Assembly (NCBI GenBank): GCA_051846895.1
Contig: JBPYCQ010000008.1
Location: 62,001-126,000 of the forward strand
DNA from: CALKAL01 sp051846895
GTDB taxonomy: Bacteria > Bacillota > Bacilli > Bacillales > Alkalibacillaceae
DNA: 64,000 bases
Direction: 5' to 3'
Below are positions 1 to 7,553 of this stretch, piece by piece. The notes beneath the pieces are model-generated. The model was not told the DNA's origin, made no database searches, and worked only from the letters and a program-made list of their open reading frames with translations. Each line of letters opens with the position of its first letter. Positions within the stretch are counted from its first letter, which is position 1. Both the position numbers and the translations under genes were made by a program.

Positions 1-179
1 AGCGTATCAATAATCGCTTGTTTATTAATAATTTCTTCAGAAAACTCTATTTTCACTTCACCATCATCAGTGTCGACTAATACTCTTTCAATACCTTCTA
101 ACGCATTTAATATATGTTCAATTTCTTGAATTGTTTTTTCTTCTATAGCTTCTCTAATGTAGACTGTCCCTTGTGCCAT
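1..179 (-). CDS. HMA-like small protein, 3' end cut off by window edge
   Basis: The gene begins with ATG at 179 behind AAAGGAG and runs off the left edge after 59 codons, so only the N-terminus is visible. It reads as a beta-alpha-beta fold resembling the heavy-metal-associated (ferredoxin-like) domain: a VYIREA strand, a helix with the EIEHILNALEGIERVLVD pattern, then a strand with VKIEF. The CxxC metal motif of true HMA domains is not in the visible part, so metal binding is doubtful. Family assignment is by overall pattern only and the function is unknown. It is divergent from the phosphoesterase that follows. Confidence 0.6.
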   Translation of the reverse strand, partial: MAQGTVYIREAIEEKTIQEIEHILNALEGIERVLVDTDDGEVKIEFSEEIINKQAIIDT

Positions 180-373
180 GACATTTCTCCTTTCAATCCA
201 TTCCTCTTTTTGTATAATTTAACCTAAATTCATACCTTGCCATCACCTCTAGACTATTGTATCCATTCGCTTTAAATTTATATCTTCAGATTCTTCTTAA
301 AACAAATTATCCATAAACTAACACCAAATTTTTTCTATTAATCTTATATAATAGATGTTGGGAGGTTATGTAT

Positions 374-1225
374 ATGATGTTAACAATGATGACGATGTTG
401 GCATTACCAATGTCAGCTATTATATATAAAGGCTATAAGAACACTCAAGCTGTTTCTATAAATAAAATTAATGTAAATAATGCATCTGATAATGCAACTA
501 GTATTAATGTATTACAACTATCTGATATACATCTAGAAAATATTTCAGTGTCCCCGGAGCAACTGTATGAATCATTAAAAGAAGAAGAAATTGATTTGAT
601 CGCACTAACTGGTGACTTTATGGACCGAAAAAGAAGCATTCCTAAGCTACTACCATATTTAATCGAATTGAAAAAAATTAACCCTAAATACGGTATGTAC
701 GCTGTGTTTGGAAACCATGATTATGTCTTAAAAGGCGATGATTTTAATCAGTTGAAAAAGTTATTGAACAATCATGGGGTAAAAACACTACAGAATGAAA
801 GTGAGTCTATTGAAGTAAATGGTAAAACATTAAATATTATTGGGATTGATGATTATGGAACAAAACATAGTAATTTAGGCCAATCCTATGCGACGGTTAA
901 TGTTGAAGAAGGCTTCAATCTAGTATTAACGCACGATCCTAATGTTGTATTAGAAATGAAGAACTATCATTTTGACTATTTGCTTTCTGGACATTTTCAT
1001 GGCGGTCAAATCCATTGGCCTAAACCGTATCATCTGAAAAAAATGGGTGAACTTGTCCGAATGAATATGACTAAAGGACTGCATTATATTGACGATAAGC
1101 CGTTTTATATAAGTGAAGGCCTTGGGCAAACAGGGGTCAACATCCGGATTGGTAGTCGACCAGAAATTACAATCCACCAATTAAAACTTTCTCCAATAAA
1201 AAACGAAAAAACAGTTACAGCATAA
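374..1225 (+). CDS. Membrane-anchored metallophosphoesterase (YkuE-like)
   Basis: Calcineurin-like phosphoesterase of about 283 aa with a short hydrophobic N-terminal segment that should anchor it in the membrane. The dimetal motifs are visible in order: S-D-I-H near residue 51, G-D-F-M-D near 80, G-N-H-D near 114, T-H-D-P, and G-H-F-H-G-G-Q near the C-terminus. The last motif has Phe where Thr is most common. Relatives such as B. subtilis YkuE act on phosphoesters outside or at the membrane; the substrate here cannot be told. An in-frame ATG lies at 368, but GGGAGG at 359-365 is correctly spaced only for ATG 374 (or 377). A TATAAT at 347-352 may be its -10. Confidence 0.85.
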   Translation: MMLTMMTMLALPMSAIIYKGYKNTQAVSINKINVNNASDNATSINVLQLSDIHLENISVSPEQLYESLKEEEIDLIALTGDFMDRKRSIPKLLPYLIELKKINPKYGMYAVFGNHDYVLKGDDFNQLKKLLNNHGVKTLQNESESIEVNGKTLNIIGIDDYGTKHSNLGQSYATVNVEEGFNLVLTHDPNVVLEMKNYHFDYLLSGHFHGGQIHWPKPYHLKKMGELVRMNMTKGLHYIDDKPFYISEGLGQTGVNIRIGSRPEITIHQLKLSPIKNEKTVTA

Positions 1226-1256
1226 AAGGCCTTGAATTTCTCATTCAAGACCTTTT
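1224..1256. terminator. Bidirectional terminator, phosphoesterase / VanW
   Basis: A 14-bp stem (AAAAGGCCTTGAAT / ATTCAAGACCTTTT, one mismatch) with a 5-nt loop and A/T runs on both sides. It sits between two convergent genes and could serve both. Confidence 0.8.
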
Positions 1257-1259
1257 ATT

Positions 1260-2057
1260 TTATGCTTGTTTTGGAATTTCATATTTAACTTCGGAAAAGT
1301 TTTTAATTAATAGTTCCTCTTTTATATAATTACCTGTAGTTTTGTCGACAGTTTTTCTCCAAATTTCATTTTGGCGATAGTTTTTTGAATCCTTTTCTAA
1401 AAACTTATGATTTCTTTCTTCAATATGATATGAGTAGGGCCATTGTTGATCAGTATTTATAGCGCCTTTCAAATGTTTATCATCCAACCAAACTTTTATT
1501 TGGAATGACTGATTTGTTGGATTGTAAAACCGTAAATCAACATAGTTATAAAATACACTCGCCCCACTTCCGAACGGCAGAACTCTACCACTATCAGGAA
1601 ACGGATCAAAACTATGATGGTGTCTTTCAACAATTTCAAGTGGTGTATGTAGTGCCATCCAATAAAGCAAATTAGCTAATTGGCAAATGCCACCACCAAC
1701 TCCTCTAATCACTTCACCTCTTGACAGTAACATTCCTTCAATATAGCCTTTTGATTTGGTCGTTTTTCCGACTATCTTCCAAAAGGAAAAAACCTCTCCA
1801 GGTTTAATTACAATTCCGTCTACTTTCTTCGATGCGATTTTTAAATTAGTAATTTTATTTTCTTGTAACTCTGGGTCACTGTCACCTAATTTTCTGCGTA
1901 ATAACGACTGATGTTTTTTACAAGTGTATGAAAATGATTCTCCGCTACGCTCTTTAGCAAATTTATTTCGTTCGCTAAGATTTTGTATATGTCTGAAAAG
2001 TCGTTTCTGTCCAATCCTTGCATGATAAAAAATCGGGTGTATTTCAGAAATTCCCAC
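1260..2057 (-). CDS. VanW family protein
   Basis: About 265 aa with the VanW domain filling most of the chain. Typical conserved blocks are G-E-V-F-S-F-W, G-G-G-I-C-Q-L-A, and the R-H-H-H-S-F-D-P region. VanW proteins occur in some vancomycin-resistance clusters and widely in Firmicutes, and their biochemical role is not established. The longest frame starts with GTG at 2072, but those first codons are themselves the ribosome site GGAGGGG (about 2064-2070), so the likelier start is GTG at 2057. No signal peptide is seen. No van genes are nearby, so resistance should not be inferred. Confidence 0.82.
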   Translation of the reverse strand: MGISEIHPIFYHARIGQKRLFRHIQNLSERNKFAKERSGESFSYTCKKHQSLLRRKLGDSDPELQENKITNLKIASKKVDGIVIKPGEVFSFWKIVGKTTKSKGYIEGMLLSRGEVIRGVGGGICQLANLLYWMALHTPLEIVERHHHSFDPFPDSGRVLPFGSGASVFYNYVDLRFYNPTNQSFQIKVWLDDKHLKGAINTDQQWPYSYHIEERNHKFLEKDSKNYRQNEIWRKTVDKTTGNYIKEELLIKNFSEVKYEIPKQA

Positions 2058-2167
2058 TAAATGCCCCTCCACATTTACACTTTTTTCTATATATTACCAC
2101 AATATTGATAATTAATTAATACTTTTCTAAAAATTTTTAATTAGAGATAATTATTCAATAATTCAAT

Positions 2168-2183
2168 TGTGAATGATTTCACA
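2168..2183. promoter_or_regulatory. Fnr/CRP-type box 1 upstream of nirK
   Basis: TGTGA-ATGATT-TCACA is a perfect match to the B. subtilis Fnr recognition pattern TGTGA-N6-TCACA. Its centre lies 41 bp, about four helical turns, upstream of the second box, near -82 relative to the predicted start. Confidence 0.75.
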
Positions 2184-2208
2184 AATAGTTCACAGATTCA
2201 TCTGAAAA

Positions 2209-2250
2209 TGTGATTTATTTCACAATTGTAACTTTTAAACCCTTTATAAT
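2209..2250 (+). promoter_or_regulatory. Promoter of nirK with Fnr box 2 at about -41
   Basis: A second perfect box, TGTGA-TTTATT-TCACA, lies at 2209-2224 and TATAAT at 2245-2250. With transcription starting near 2257 the box centre falls at about -41, the class II activator position used by Fnr. The -35 region (around ACAATT) does not resemble TTGACA, as expected for an activator-dependent promoter. It predicts induction when oxygen is low. Confidence 0.72.
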
Positions 2251-2340
2251 TAAAAGTGAAAGGAGGAGATTAAAACAAAAATAGTATTCATGTCTCTGTC
2301 ACTCGTGAATGGGATTAAATAATCTTGAGGAGTGATTCAA

Positions 2341-3360
2341 ATGAAAAAAATTAATCTAGTAACAATTGGGTTATTACTAACACCTGCACTATTACTTGGT
2401 GCTTGTAGTCAAAGTACTGATACTTTAGAATCTAAAGCACAAGGTGCTGCTGCCAATGACGCAGCTCAAGTTGAAGTCATTGAACCACACAAAGAATTAA
2501 ATCAACAACCAGTACCTGTAAAAATAGAGCGGGACGGAAAAGATGTTTACATTGAAATGACTGCACAAATTACAGATATTGAAATTGATGAAGACACGAT
2601 TTATAAAGCTTGGACTTTTAATGGTGAAGCACCAGGCCCTCTTTTGAAAGTCAAACAAGGTGATACGATTCATTTTACATTAGCCAATCACGACCCAGCA
2701 ATACCACATAGCATGGACTTCCATGCCGTTCATACAGCACCAAGTGTAGGTTTTGCCGACGTTGCACCAAATGAAGAAGGTACATTTGTATATGAAGCAA
2801 ATAAACCTGGAGTATTTATGTATCACTGCGGAACTGATCCAGTCATAAGCCATATTGCGAACGGAATGCATGGCATGATTATCGTTGAACCTGATGATGG
2901 CTATCCAACTGACCAAGAGGTTGATGTTGAATATGTAGTCATTCAAAATGAATGGTACAAATACAATGATTTCGATGATATGATCAACGGCGTGCCAAGC
3001 CAAATGGTATTTTCTACAAAAGCATTACACGAAGGACAAGCAAATACAAATGGTAAAGTCTTTGGATTGAAAGCTGAACCTTTACATGCCAAAGTTGGTG
3101 ACAAAGTACGTTTCTATGTACTAAATGTAGGACCAAATGAAGTGAGTTCTTTCCATATTGTTGGAACAATTATGGATGATGTCTATATCGATGGTAATCC
3201 ATATAACCATATGAAAGGTTTGCAAACAATTATGCTACCAGCAAGTGGTGGAGCTGTTGTAGAATTCACAGTTAAAGAAGCTGGTAACTATCCTTTCGTA
3301 ACACACCAATTCAACCATGCGACAAAAGGTGCTGTTGGAATCATTGAAGTGACTGAGTGA
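2341..3360 (+). CDS. nirK: Copper-containing nitrite reductase, lipoprotein
   Basis: Two-cupredoxin-domain protein of 339 aa matching copper nitrite reductase, which reduces nitrite to NO at the outer face of the membrane. A signal peptide ends in the lipobox L-L-G-A-C (Cys22), so it should be lipid-anchored. Domain 1 carries H-S-M-D-F-H (type 1 His, catalytic Asp, type 2 His), Y-H-C (type 2 His, type 1 Cys), and a later His and Met in the S-H-I-A-N-G-M stretch. Domain 2 has S-F-H-I-V-G and T-H-Q-F-N-H for the remaining type 2 and catalytic His positions. All expected ligands are present. The ATG at 2341 follows GAGGAGTG; an upstream in-frame GTG overlaps that site and is rejected. It stands alone with its own promoter. 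A related multicopper oxidase is the main alternative. Confidence 0.85.
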   Translation: MKKINLVTIGLLLTPALLLGACSQSTDTLESKAQGAAANDAAQVEVIEPHKELNQQPVPVKIERDGKDVYIEMTAQITDIEIDEDTIYKAWTFNGEAPGPLLKVKQGDTIHFTLANHDPAIPHSMDFHAVHTAPSVGFADVAPNEEGTFVYEANKPGVFMYHCGTDPVISHIANGMHGMIIVEPDDGYPTDQEVDVEYVVIQNEWYKYNDFDDMINGVPSQMVFSTKALHEGQANTNGKVFGLKAEPLHAKVGDKVRFYVLNVGPNEVSSFHIVGTIMDDVYIDGNPYNHMKGLQTIMLPASGGAVVEFTVKEAGNYPFVTHQFNHATKGAVGIIEVTE

Positions 3361-3385
3361 AAAAAACAGTCGCTCGAAAGGATCA

Positions 3386-3434
3386 AAGGGCTAATAATTC
3401 CTGTCCCCAAAGTTTCAATCTTTTATTAGCCCTT
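3386..3434 (+). terminator. Possible terminator after nirK
   Basis: A perfect 12-bp stem, AAGGGCTAATAA / TTATTAGCCCTT, with a 25-nt loop. The 3' flank is A/T-rich but lacks a clean T-run, so termination efficiency is uncertain. Confidence 0.5.
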
Positions 3435-3495
3435 AATATATTATTAAAATAAATGACATATCTTCATAATTCCCTTAGTTTATAACCCCTCTTAA

Positions 3496-4524
3496 CTAAA
3501 CAAAATATTCAAATTTAGCATTCGGAAAATACTTTTTCATATAACCTTGTAAAGTTTCCTTTATTTTTATTTGTTCCTCATCTTGATATACATATTTCCA
3601 AATACCGTATCGTCCCCATTTAGCTTTTCTTTTTTCTTCATCTAATTCTAATTTCGTCATCGGATAATTTTTTTGTATGACATTTTTAGCTGGCTTAGTA
3701 AATCGATGCTGGATAAATTCAAAAGTTAAATCTTTTCTAGCATGGGATGGAAGAGTTGCTTCTAACTTCTCAAACATTTCTTTATATCCTTCTTCCCATC
3801 CATCATGTAAATAAATCGGTGCGACGATAAAACCTAATGGATAATCAGCTTCTGACACTTTCCTTGCTGCTTCTATTCGTTCATCTAATCTCGAAGTGCC
3901 AGGTTCGAAATACTTTATGACATAATCGGCATTGATGCTAAAGCGAAAGCGTGTTTTCCCATTATGTTCAGCGTCTAGCAAATGATCCACATGAGCAAAT
4001 TTTGTTACAAAACGGAGCTTACCATATTCGCATTCACCAAAATATTCTATCGCACGCTTCAAAGAATGGGTTAAGTGATCAACTCCTACGATATCAGATG
4101 TACACGAAGCCTCAAATCGCGTCATTTCAGGAGCACGTTCAGCCATATACTTTTCTGCTTGCTCAAACACTTCATCGACATTAACATAAGTTCGTATATA
4201 CGGCTTACTTCCCATAGTTGTTTGAAGATAACAATAGTGACAATGCCCCATACAACCGGTTGCTAAAGGAATCGCATATTCAGCTGAAGGTTTTGATGTA
4301 TCAAACTTTAATGTCTTTCTTACCCCGACAACAAGAGTAGACTTCGCCATTCTGTATCGCTGAAAATGATTATCTCCAGGCAAATTACGTATTTGATTGT
4401 GAGATGTAGTTTCTCGAATTTCAATTCCCATAGTCTCAAATTTATTCTTTAACTCTTTGCCTAACGGATATTGTAAAGCTCGTGGTTCTATATAGACGAG
4501 TTCAGGTACGAAAGGCTTAACCAT
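3496..4524 (-). CDS. splB: Spore photoproduct lyase
   Basis: Radical-SAM enzyme of 342 aa, the same length as B. subtilis SplB, that reverses the thymine dimer (spore photoproduct) formed by UV in spore DNA during germination. The cluster-binding C-x3-C-x2-C falls at Cys91, Cys95 and Cys98, and the H-atom donor Cys141 sits in F-E-A-S-C-T-S-D-I-V-G; both match the characterised enzyme position for position. Tyr97 and Tyr99 are also kept. It is the second gene of splAB, overlapping the end of splA by 8 nt, which suggests translational coupling. Expression is expected in the forespore. Confidence 0.97.
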   Translation of the reverse strand: MVKPFVPELVYIEPRALQYPLGKELKNKFETMGIEIRETTSHNQIRNLPGDNHFQRYRMAKSTLVVGVRKTLKFDTSKPSAEYAIPLATGCMGHCHYCYLQTTMGSKPYIRTYVNVDEVFEQAEKYMAERAPEMTRFEASCTSDIVGVDHLTHSLKRAIEYFGECEYGKLRFVTKFAHVDHLLDAEHNGKTRFRFSINADYVIKYFEPGTSRLDERIEAARKVSEADYPLGFIVAPIYLHDGWEEGYKEMFEKLEATLPSHARKDLTFEFIQHRFTKPAKNVIQKNYPMTKLELDEEKRKAKWGRYGIWKYVYQDEEQIKIKETLQGYMKKYFPNAKFEYFV

Positions 4525-4771
4525 AAAAATTCTCCTCGTCTACTGCTCCAAAATAATATTCATAAGCTTCATTTGCTTCTTCCGCTGTGCTAAATACAGC
4601 TAATTCATCTGTTAAAGGATAAAATGTTTCATACAAAAATACAGCTAACTCTCCCGGCTTTTCTGGATTTTCTACGACAGCTGCTTCTTGTATTTGCGCA
4701 ACATCTTGTGCATGTGGGTTTCGATACATGACGTAGACGATATCACCTAAATTGAATGGATTGTCCTTCAT
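4517..4771 (-). CDS. splA: SplA, regulator of splAB
   Basis: Small acidic protein of 84 aa corresponding to SplA, the transcriptional regulator of the spl operon in B. subtilis. A conserved N-terminal G-D-I-V-Y-V-M-Y-R-N-P segment is visible, and position immediately upstream of splB supports the call. The frame opens with GTG at 4780, but GGAG with an 8-nt spacer points to ATG at 4771. Upstream lies an inverted repeat, TAGTACA-N14-TGTACTA (4793-4820), which might be regulatory. Confidence 0.88.
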   Translation of the reverse strand: MKDNPFNLGDIVYVMYRNPHAQDVAQIQEAAVVENPEKPGELAVFLYETFYPLTDELAVFSTAEEANEAYEYYFGAVDEENFYG

Positions 4772-4792
4772 TATAATCACTCCATAAAAAAG

Positions 4793-4820
4793 TAGTACAA
4801 ACTATCTATAGCCTGTACTA
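4793..4820. promoter_or_regulatory. Inverted repeat upstream of splA
   Basis: TAGTACA and TGTACTA form a perfect 7-bp inverted repeat with a 14-nt spacer, placed 22-49 bases before the splA start. It could be an operator or a leader hairpin. No clear sigma-G promoter could be fixed in this stretch. Confidence 0.35.
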
Positions 4821-4861
4821 ATGTCTTGTTTTCATTCTGTTCAAATAAAACTTCAAACTTT

Positions 4862-4896
4862 AAAAAAGGAACATGAAATGTTATATTCCATGTTCC
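4862..4896 (-). terminator. Terminator of the acyl-CoA ligase gene
   Basis: GGAACATG / CATGTTCC stem with a 13-nt loop followed, on the minus strand, by a run of six T. It separates the ligase transcript from splAB. Confidence 0.8.
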
Positions 4897-4904
4897 AAAA
4901 GATT

Positions 4905-6518
4905 CTATACTTTCAAATGATCTTGTAATTGTTCTCTTAATCGATTTTTTTGGAATTTACCGACTGATGTTTTCGGTATCTCATCTAAGAATACAATGTC
5001 ATCTGGTAGCCACCATTTTGCAAATTGCGGTTTTAGAAAATCAAATAACTCTTCTTTATCTACATTCATACCTGACTTTAGGACTACCGCTGCTATTGGG
5101 CGTTCTTGCCATTTAGGGTGAGGAACACCGATTACAGCCGCCTCAAATACTGCATCATGTGTCATTAAAGCATTCTCCAAATCAATCGTTGAAATCCATT
5201 CTCCACCGCTTTTCACTAAATCTTTAGTCCGATCCGCAATATTAATATAGCCCTCTTCATCAATTGTTACGATATCTCCAGTATGCAACCATCCATCACG
5301 GAAAGCTTCTTCAGTTCGTTCATCTTTATAATATTCATCTGCTATCCACGGGCCACGAACTAGTAATTCTCCCATATCTTTTCCGTTCCATTCTACTTCA
5401 CCTTCATCATTCACTACTTTAATTTCGAGTCCTGGGACAACATAGCCTTGTTTGGCTCTAATTCTTAATTTTTCTTCATATGGCAAATCTTCTTGATAAC
5501 TTTTAATTCTCGACATTGTCACTAGAGGAGAAGTTTCCGTCATACCATATGCATGAGCAAATGGAATATTATGCTTCATTTCAAAAGCACGAATCATTCC
5601 TAGCGGTGCAGCTGAACCTCCACATAACACCGCTCTTAAAGAACTCATATCGTATTTTTCAGGGTTTGTATCTAGCTCCTTCAATAGAGCTAACCAGATT
5701 GTCGGCACTCCAGCAGTAATCGTCACTTTCTCTTCAGTAATTAAACTTGCTAACACTTCCGGAGTAAACGCTGGCCCTGGTAAAACTTGTGTCGTTCCAA
5801 ACCAAGTGGCTGCAAATGGTGTCCCCCAGGCATTGACGTGAAACATCGGAACAACAGGCATACATATATCAGATTCAGATATGGCAGCAGAATCAGCCAA
5901 ACCTAAAGCAAGACTATGTAATGTGATGCCCCGATGTGAATAAACGACGCCTTTTGGTTTGCCTGTAGTTGCTGATGTATAGCACATCCCAGCAGGACTG
6001 TTTTCATCAATATCTTTAGGAAATACATAGTGAGGGGAAGATTCAGAAATTAATGCTTCGTAGGAATAAACTGGTTCGAGTGTAGTTTCTGGTAATTGAG
6101 TGTCATCTGATAAAATAATATAAGCTTCGACTGTGCTCAAATGATCTTTAATAGCTTCTAATAAAGGAATTAACATCGGATCAACGAGTAATACTTTATC
6201 TTCAGCATGATTAATGATATATAAGATATGCTCTGGTGATAGTCGAATATTGATGGTGTGCAATACGGCACCCATACCTGGAATTCCAAAGTAAGCTTCT
6301 AAGTGTCGATGGTCATTCCAAGCTAAGGTTGCTACTTTATCACCTCGGTTTATACCTAGTCGTTCTAATGCACTTGCTAATCGCCTCGTCCGTTCTCCGA
6401 TTTCCTGGTAAGTAAAACGCTGAATTCCTGACGCTGTTCGTGATATAACCTCTTTACGCGGGAAAAATTTCTCTGCATGCTCGAGCATTTTGCTAATAAG
6501 TAAATCACCTTTCATCAT
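4905..6518 (-). CDS. Medium/long-chain fatty acid-CoA ligase (AlkK-like)
   Basis: AMP-forming acyl-CoA synthetase of about 537 aa, which activates a carboxylic acid to the adenylate and then the CoA thioester. Visible signatures are the P-loop Y-T-S-A-T-T-G-K-P-K-G, Y-G-M-T-E-T-S-P, G-W-L-H-T-G-D, D-R-T-K-D-L-V-K-S-G-G-E-W-I and the C-terminal P-K-T-S-V-G-K-F with the catalytic Lys. The P-loop has Ala where many relatives have Gly. Length and motifs fit ligases for medium or long fatty acids; chain length cannot be read from the sequence. The frame extends to 6578, but AAAGGAG with a 9-nt spacer supports ATG 6518. It is monocistronic, with a terminator behind it. Confidence 0.9.
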   Translation of the reverse strand: MMKGDLLISKMLEHAEKFFPRKEVISRTASGIQRFTYQEIGERTRRLASALERLGINRGDKVATLAWNDHRHLEAYFGIPGMGAVLHTINIRLSPEHILYIINHAEDKVLLVDPMLIPLLEAIKDHLSTVEAYIILSDDTQLPETTLEPVYSYEALISESSPHYVFPKDIDENSPAGMCYTSATTGKPKGVVYSHRGITLHSLALGLADSAAISESDICMPVVPMFHVNAWGTPFAATWFGTTQVLPGPAFTPEVLASLITEEKVTITAGVPTIWLALLKELDTNPEKYDMSSLRAVLCGGSAAPLGMIRAFEMKHNIPFAHAYGMTETSPLVTMSRIKSYQEDLPYEEKLRIRAKQGYVVPGLEIKVVNDEGEVEWNGKDMGELLVRGPWIADEYYKDERTEEAFRDGWLHTGDIVTIDEEGYINIADRTKDLVKSGGEWISTIDLENALMTHDAVFEAAVIGVPHPKWQERPIAAVVLKSGMNVDKEELFDFLKPQFAKWWLPDDIVFLDEIPKTSVGKFQKNRLREQLQDHLKV

Positions 6519-6761
6519 GAATACCAACTCCTTTTTATAATAGTTATTTAAGTAAATATTTACGTCATAACTAATCATTTAATTCGTAAATCATTACTAT
6601 GCAAATAATGTGGTCATTATTTTTTAAATATTCTAAACATTAAATTAACATAGTAAATAATTCAAGTAAAGGGGAATTATGTCGAACTGTTATTTCTGTT
6701 AAAAAAATAAAAAAAGCTGTTTTTAAGAGACTTTGCTGCTTATGATTTATTATAATTAATT

Positions 6762-6791
6762 TTGATTAAAACAGAACAATTGTTCTATAAT
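6762..6791 (+). promoter_or_regulatory. Promoter with LexA-like palindrome, SAP/DUF6434 gene
   Basis: TTGATT at 6762-6767 and TATAAT at 6786-6791 are separated by 18 bp. The palindrome GAACAATTGTTC at 6774-6785 fills most of the spacer and matches the GAAC-N4-GTTC core of the Bacillus LexA (DinR) box, although the outer C/G of the full consensus are not kept. A repressor bound here would block RNA polymerase. Confidence 0.5.
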
Positions 6792-6819
6792 AGAAATAAT
6801 TGAATATGGAGGTGAAAAA

Positions 6820-7389
6820 TTGAGACCCAATTTAACAAAAGATATTAGTGTGGATAGTTTTAAAAACTATTATTGGTTGAAAGAGGAATTACAATCGTTT
6901 TGCAGGGAAAACGGGATAAGTGCTTCTGGTTCAAAAATTGAGATTTCAGATAAAATTGAAACATTTCTCCGTACAGGGGAGATAAAAAAACCTATTAGAA
7001 AATCAAAAGTAAATAGTAAGTTGATACTACAGGTCGATTTAAGTCTTGATACAGTCATTTCGGAAAACCATCGTTGTAGTCAAAATGTAAGAGCTTTTTT
7101 CAAGACGGTTATCCCTAATTTCCATTTTTCTACCTATATCCAAAACTTTTTTAAAAACAACATTGGTAAAACGTATCGGGATGTTTTAGATGCTTGGCAT
7201 AAAGAGGAAGAACGAAAGAAAGACCCATCATACAAGAAAAAAATCGCTCCTCAATTTGAATACAATCAATTTATTCGTGATTTTTTTGCTGACCCTAATA
7301 ATCAAGGGAAAAGTCGTGAGAATGCGATTAAAGCCTGGAACAACATCAAAAAACTCCCTGGAAGTAATAAATATACGTCTAATAATTAG
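6820..7389 (+). CDS. SAP domain and DUF6434 protein
   Basis: Basic protein of 189 aa. Residues about 10-55 have the helix-turn-helix-like SAP pattern (W-L-K-E-E-L, F-C-R-E-N-G-I-S-A-S-G-S-K, I-E-T-F-L-R-T-G), a fold that often binds nucleic acid. Residues about 70-180 match DUF6434 by eye, with two related blocks of F-x-T-Y-I-Q-N-F-F and Y-N-Q-F-I-R-D-F-F, each followed by a G-K-(T/S)-R/Y and A-W stretch. A DNA or RNA contact role is likely but unproven. The start is TTG at 6820 with GGAGGTG five bases before it. It is a lone gene preceded by a promoter with a LexA-like palindrome, so a damage-related role is possible. Confidence 0.75.
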   Translation: MRPNLTKDISVDSFKNYYWLKEELQSFCRENGISASGSKIEISDKIETFLRTGEIKKPIRKSKVNSKLILQVDLSLDTVISENHRCSQNVRAFFKTVIPNFHFSTYIQNFFKNNIGKTYRDVLDAWHKEEERKKDPSYKKKIAPQFEYNQFIRDFFADPNNQGKSRENAIKAWNNIKKLPGSNKYTSNN

Positions 7390-7509
7390 TTAGCAGATCC
7401 ATACTTCTACGGTGATGTGATTTGATTTTTAACACGAAGAACAAGTTGGTTGACTCGTTCATCAAATGCGAACGATTTGTTTTAGACATTTTTACAAAAA
7501 CAATTATAA

Positions 7510-7546
7510 AAGAAAGATGCTTCCTTTAGATAGGAAACATCTTTCT
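7510..7546 (-). terminator. Terminator of mdh
   Basis: AGAAAGATG-TTTCC / GGAAG-CATCTTTCTT hairpin directly behind mdh, followed on the minus strand by a T-rich stretch. It may also stop readthrough from the SAP gene on the plus strand. Confidence 0.75.
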
Positions 7547-7553
7547 TCTATAA

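Noticed and set aside
1260..2057. VanW gene as vancomycin resistance
   Set aside because: VanW proteins are widespread outside resistance clusters and no vanA/B, vanH, vanX or vanRS genes are near.
6519..6578. N-terminal extension of the acyl-CoA ligase
   Set aside because: No ribosome site, and it lies upstream of the AAAGGAG that serves ATG 6518.
6558..6591. ATTTACG-N20-CGTAAAT repeat upstream of the acyl-CoA ligase as an operator
   Set aside because: Short arms, long spacer and AT-rich context; it does not match the known FadR site of Bacillus well enough to call.
7190..7393. Small basic protein overlapping the SAP gene
   Set aside because: It is in another frame inside a well-supported gene, with no ribosome site of its own.
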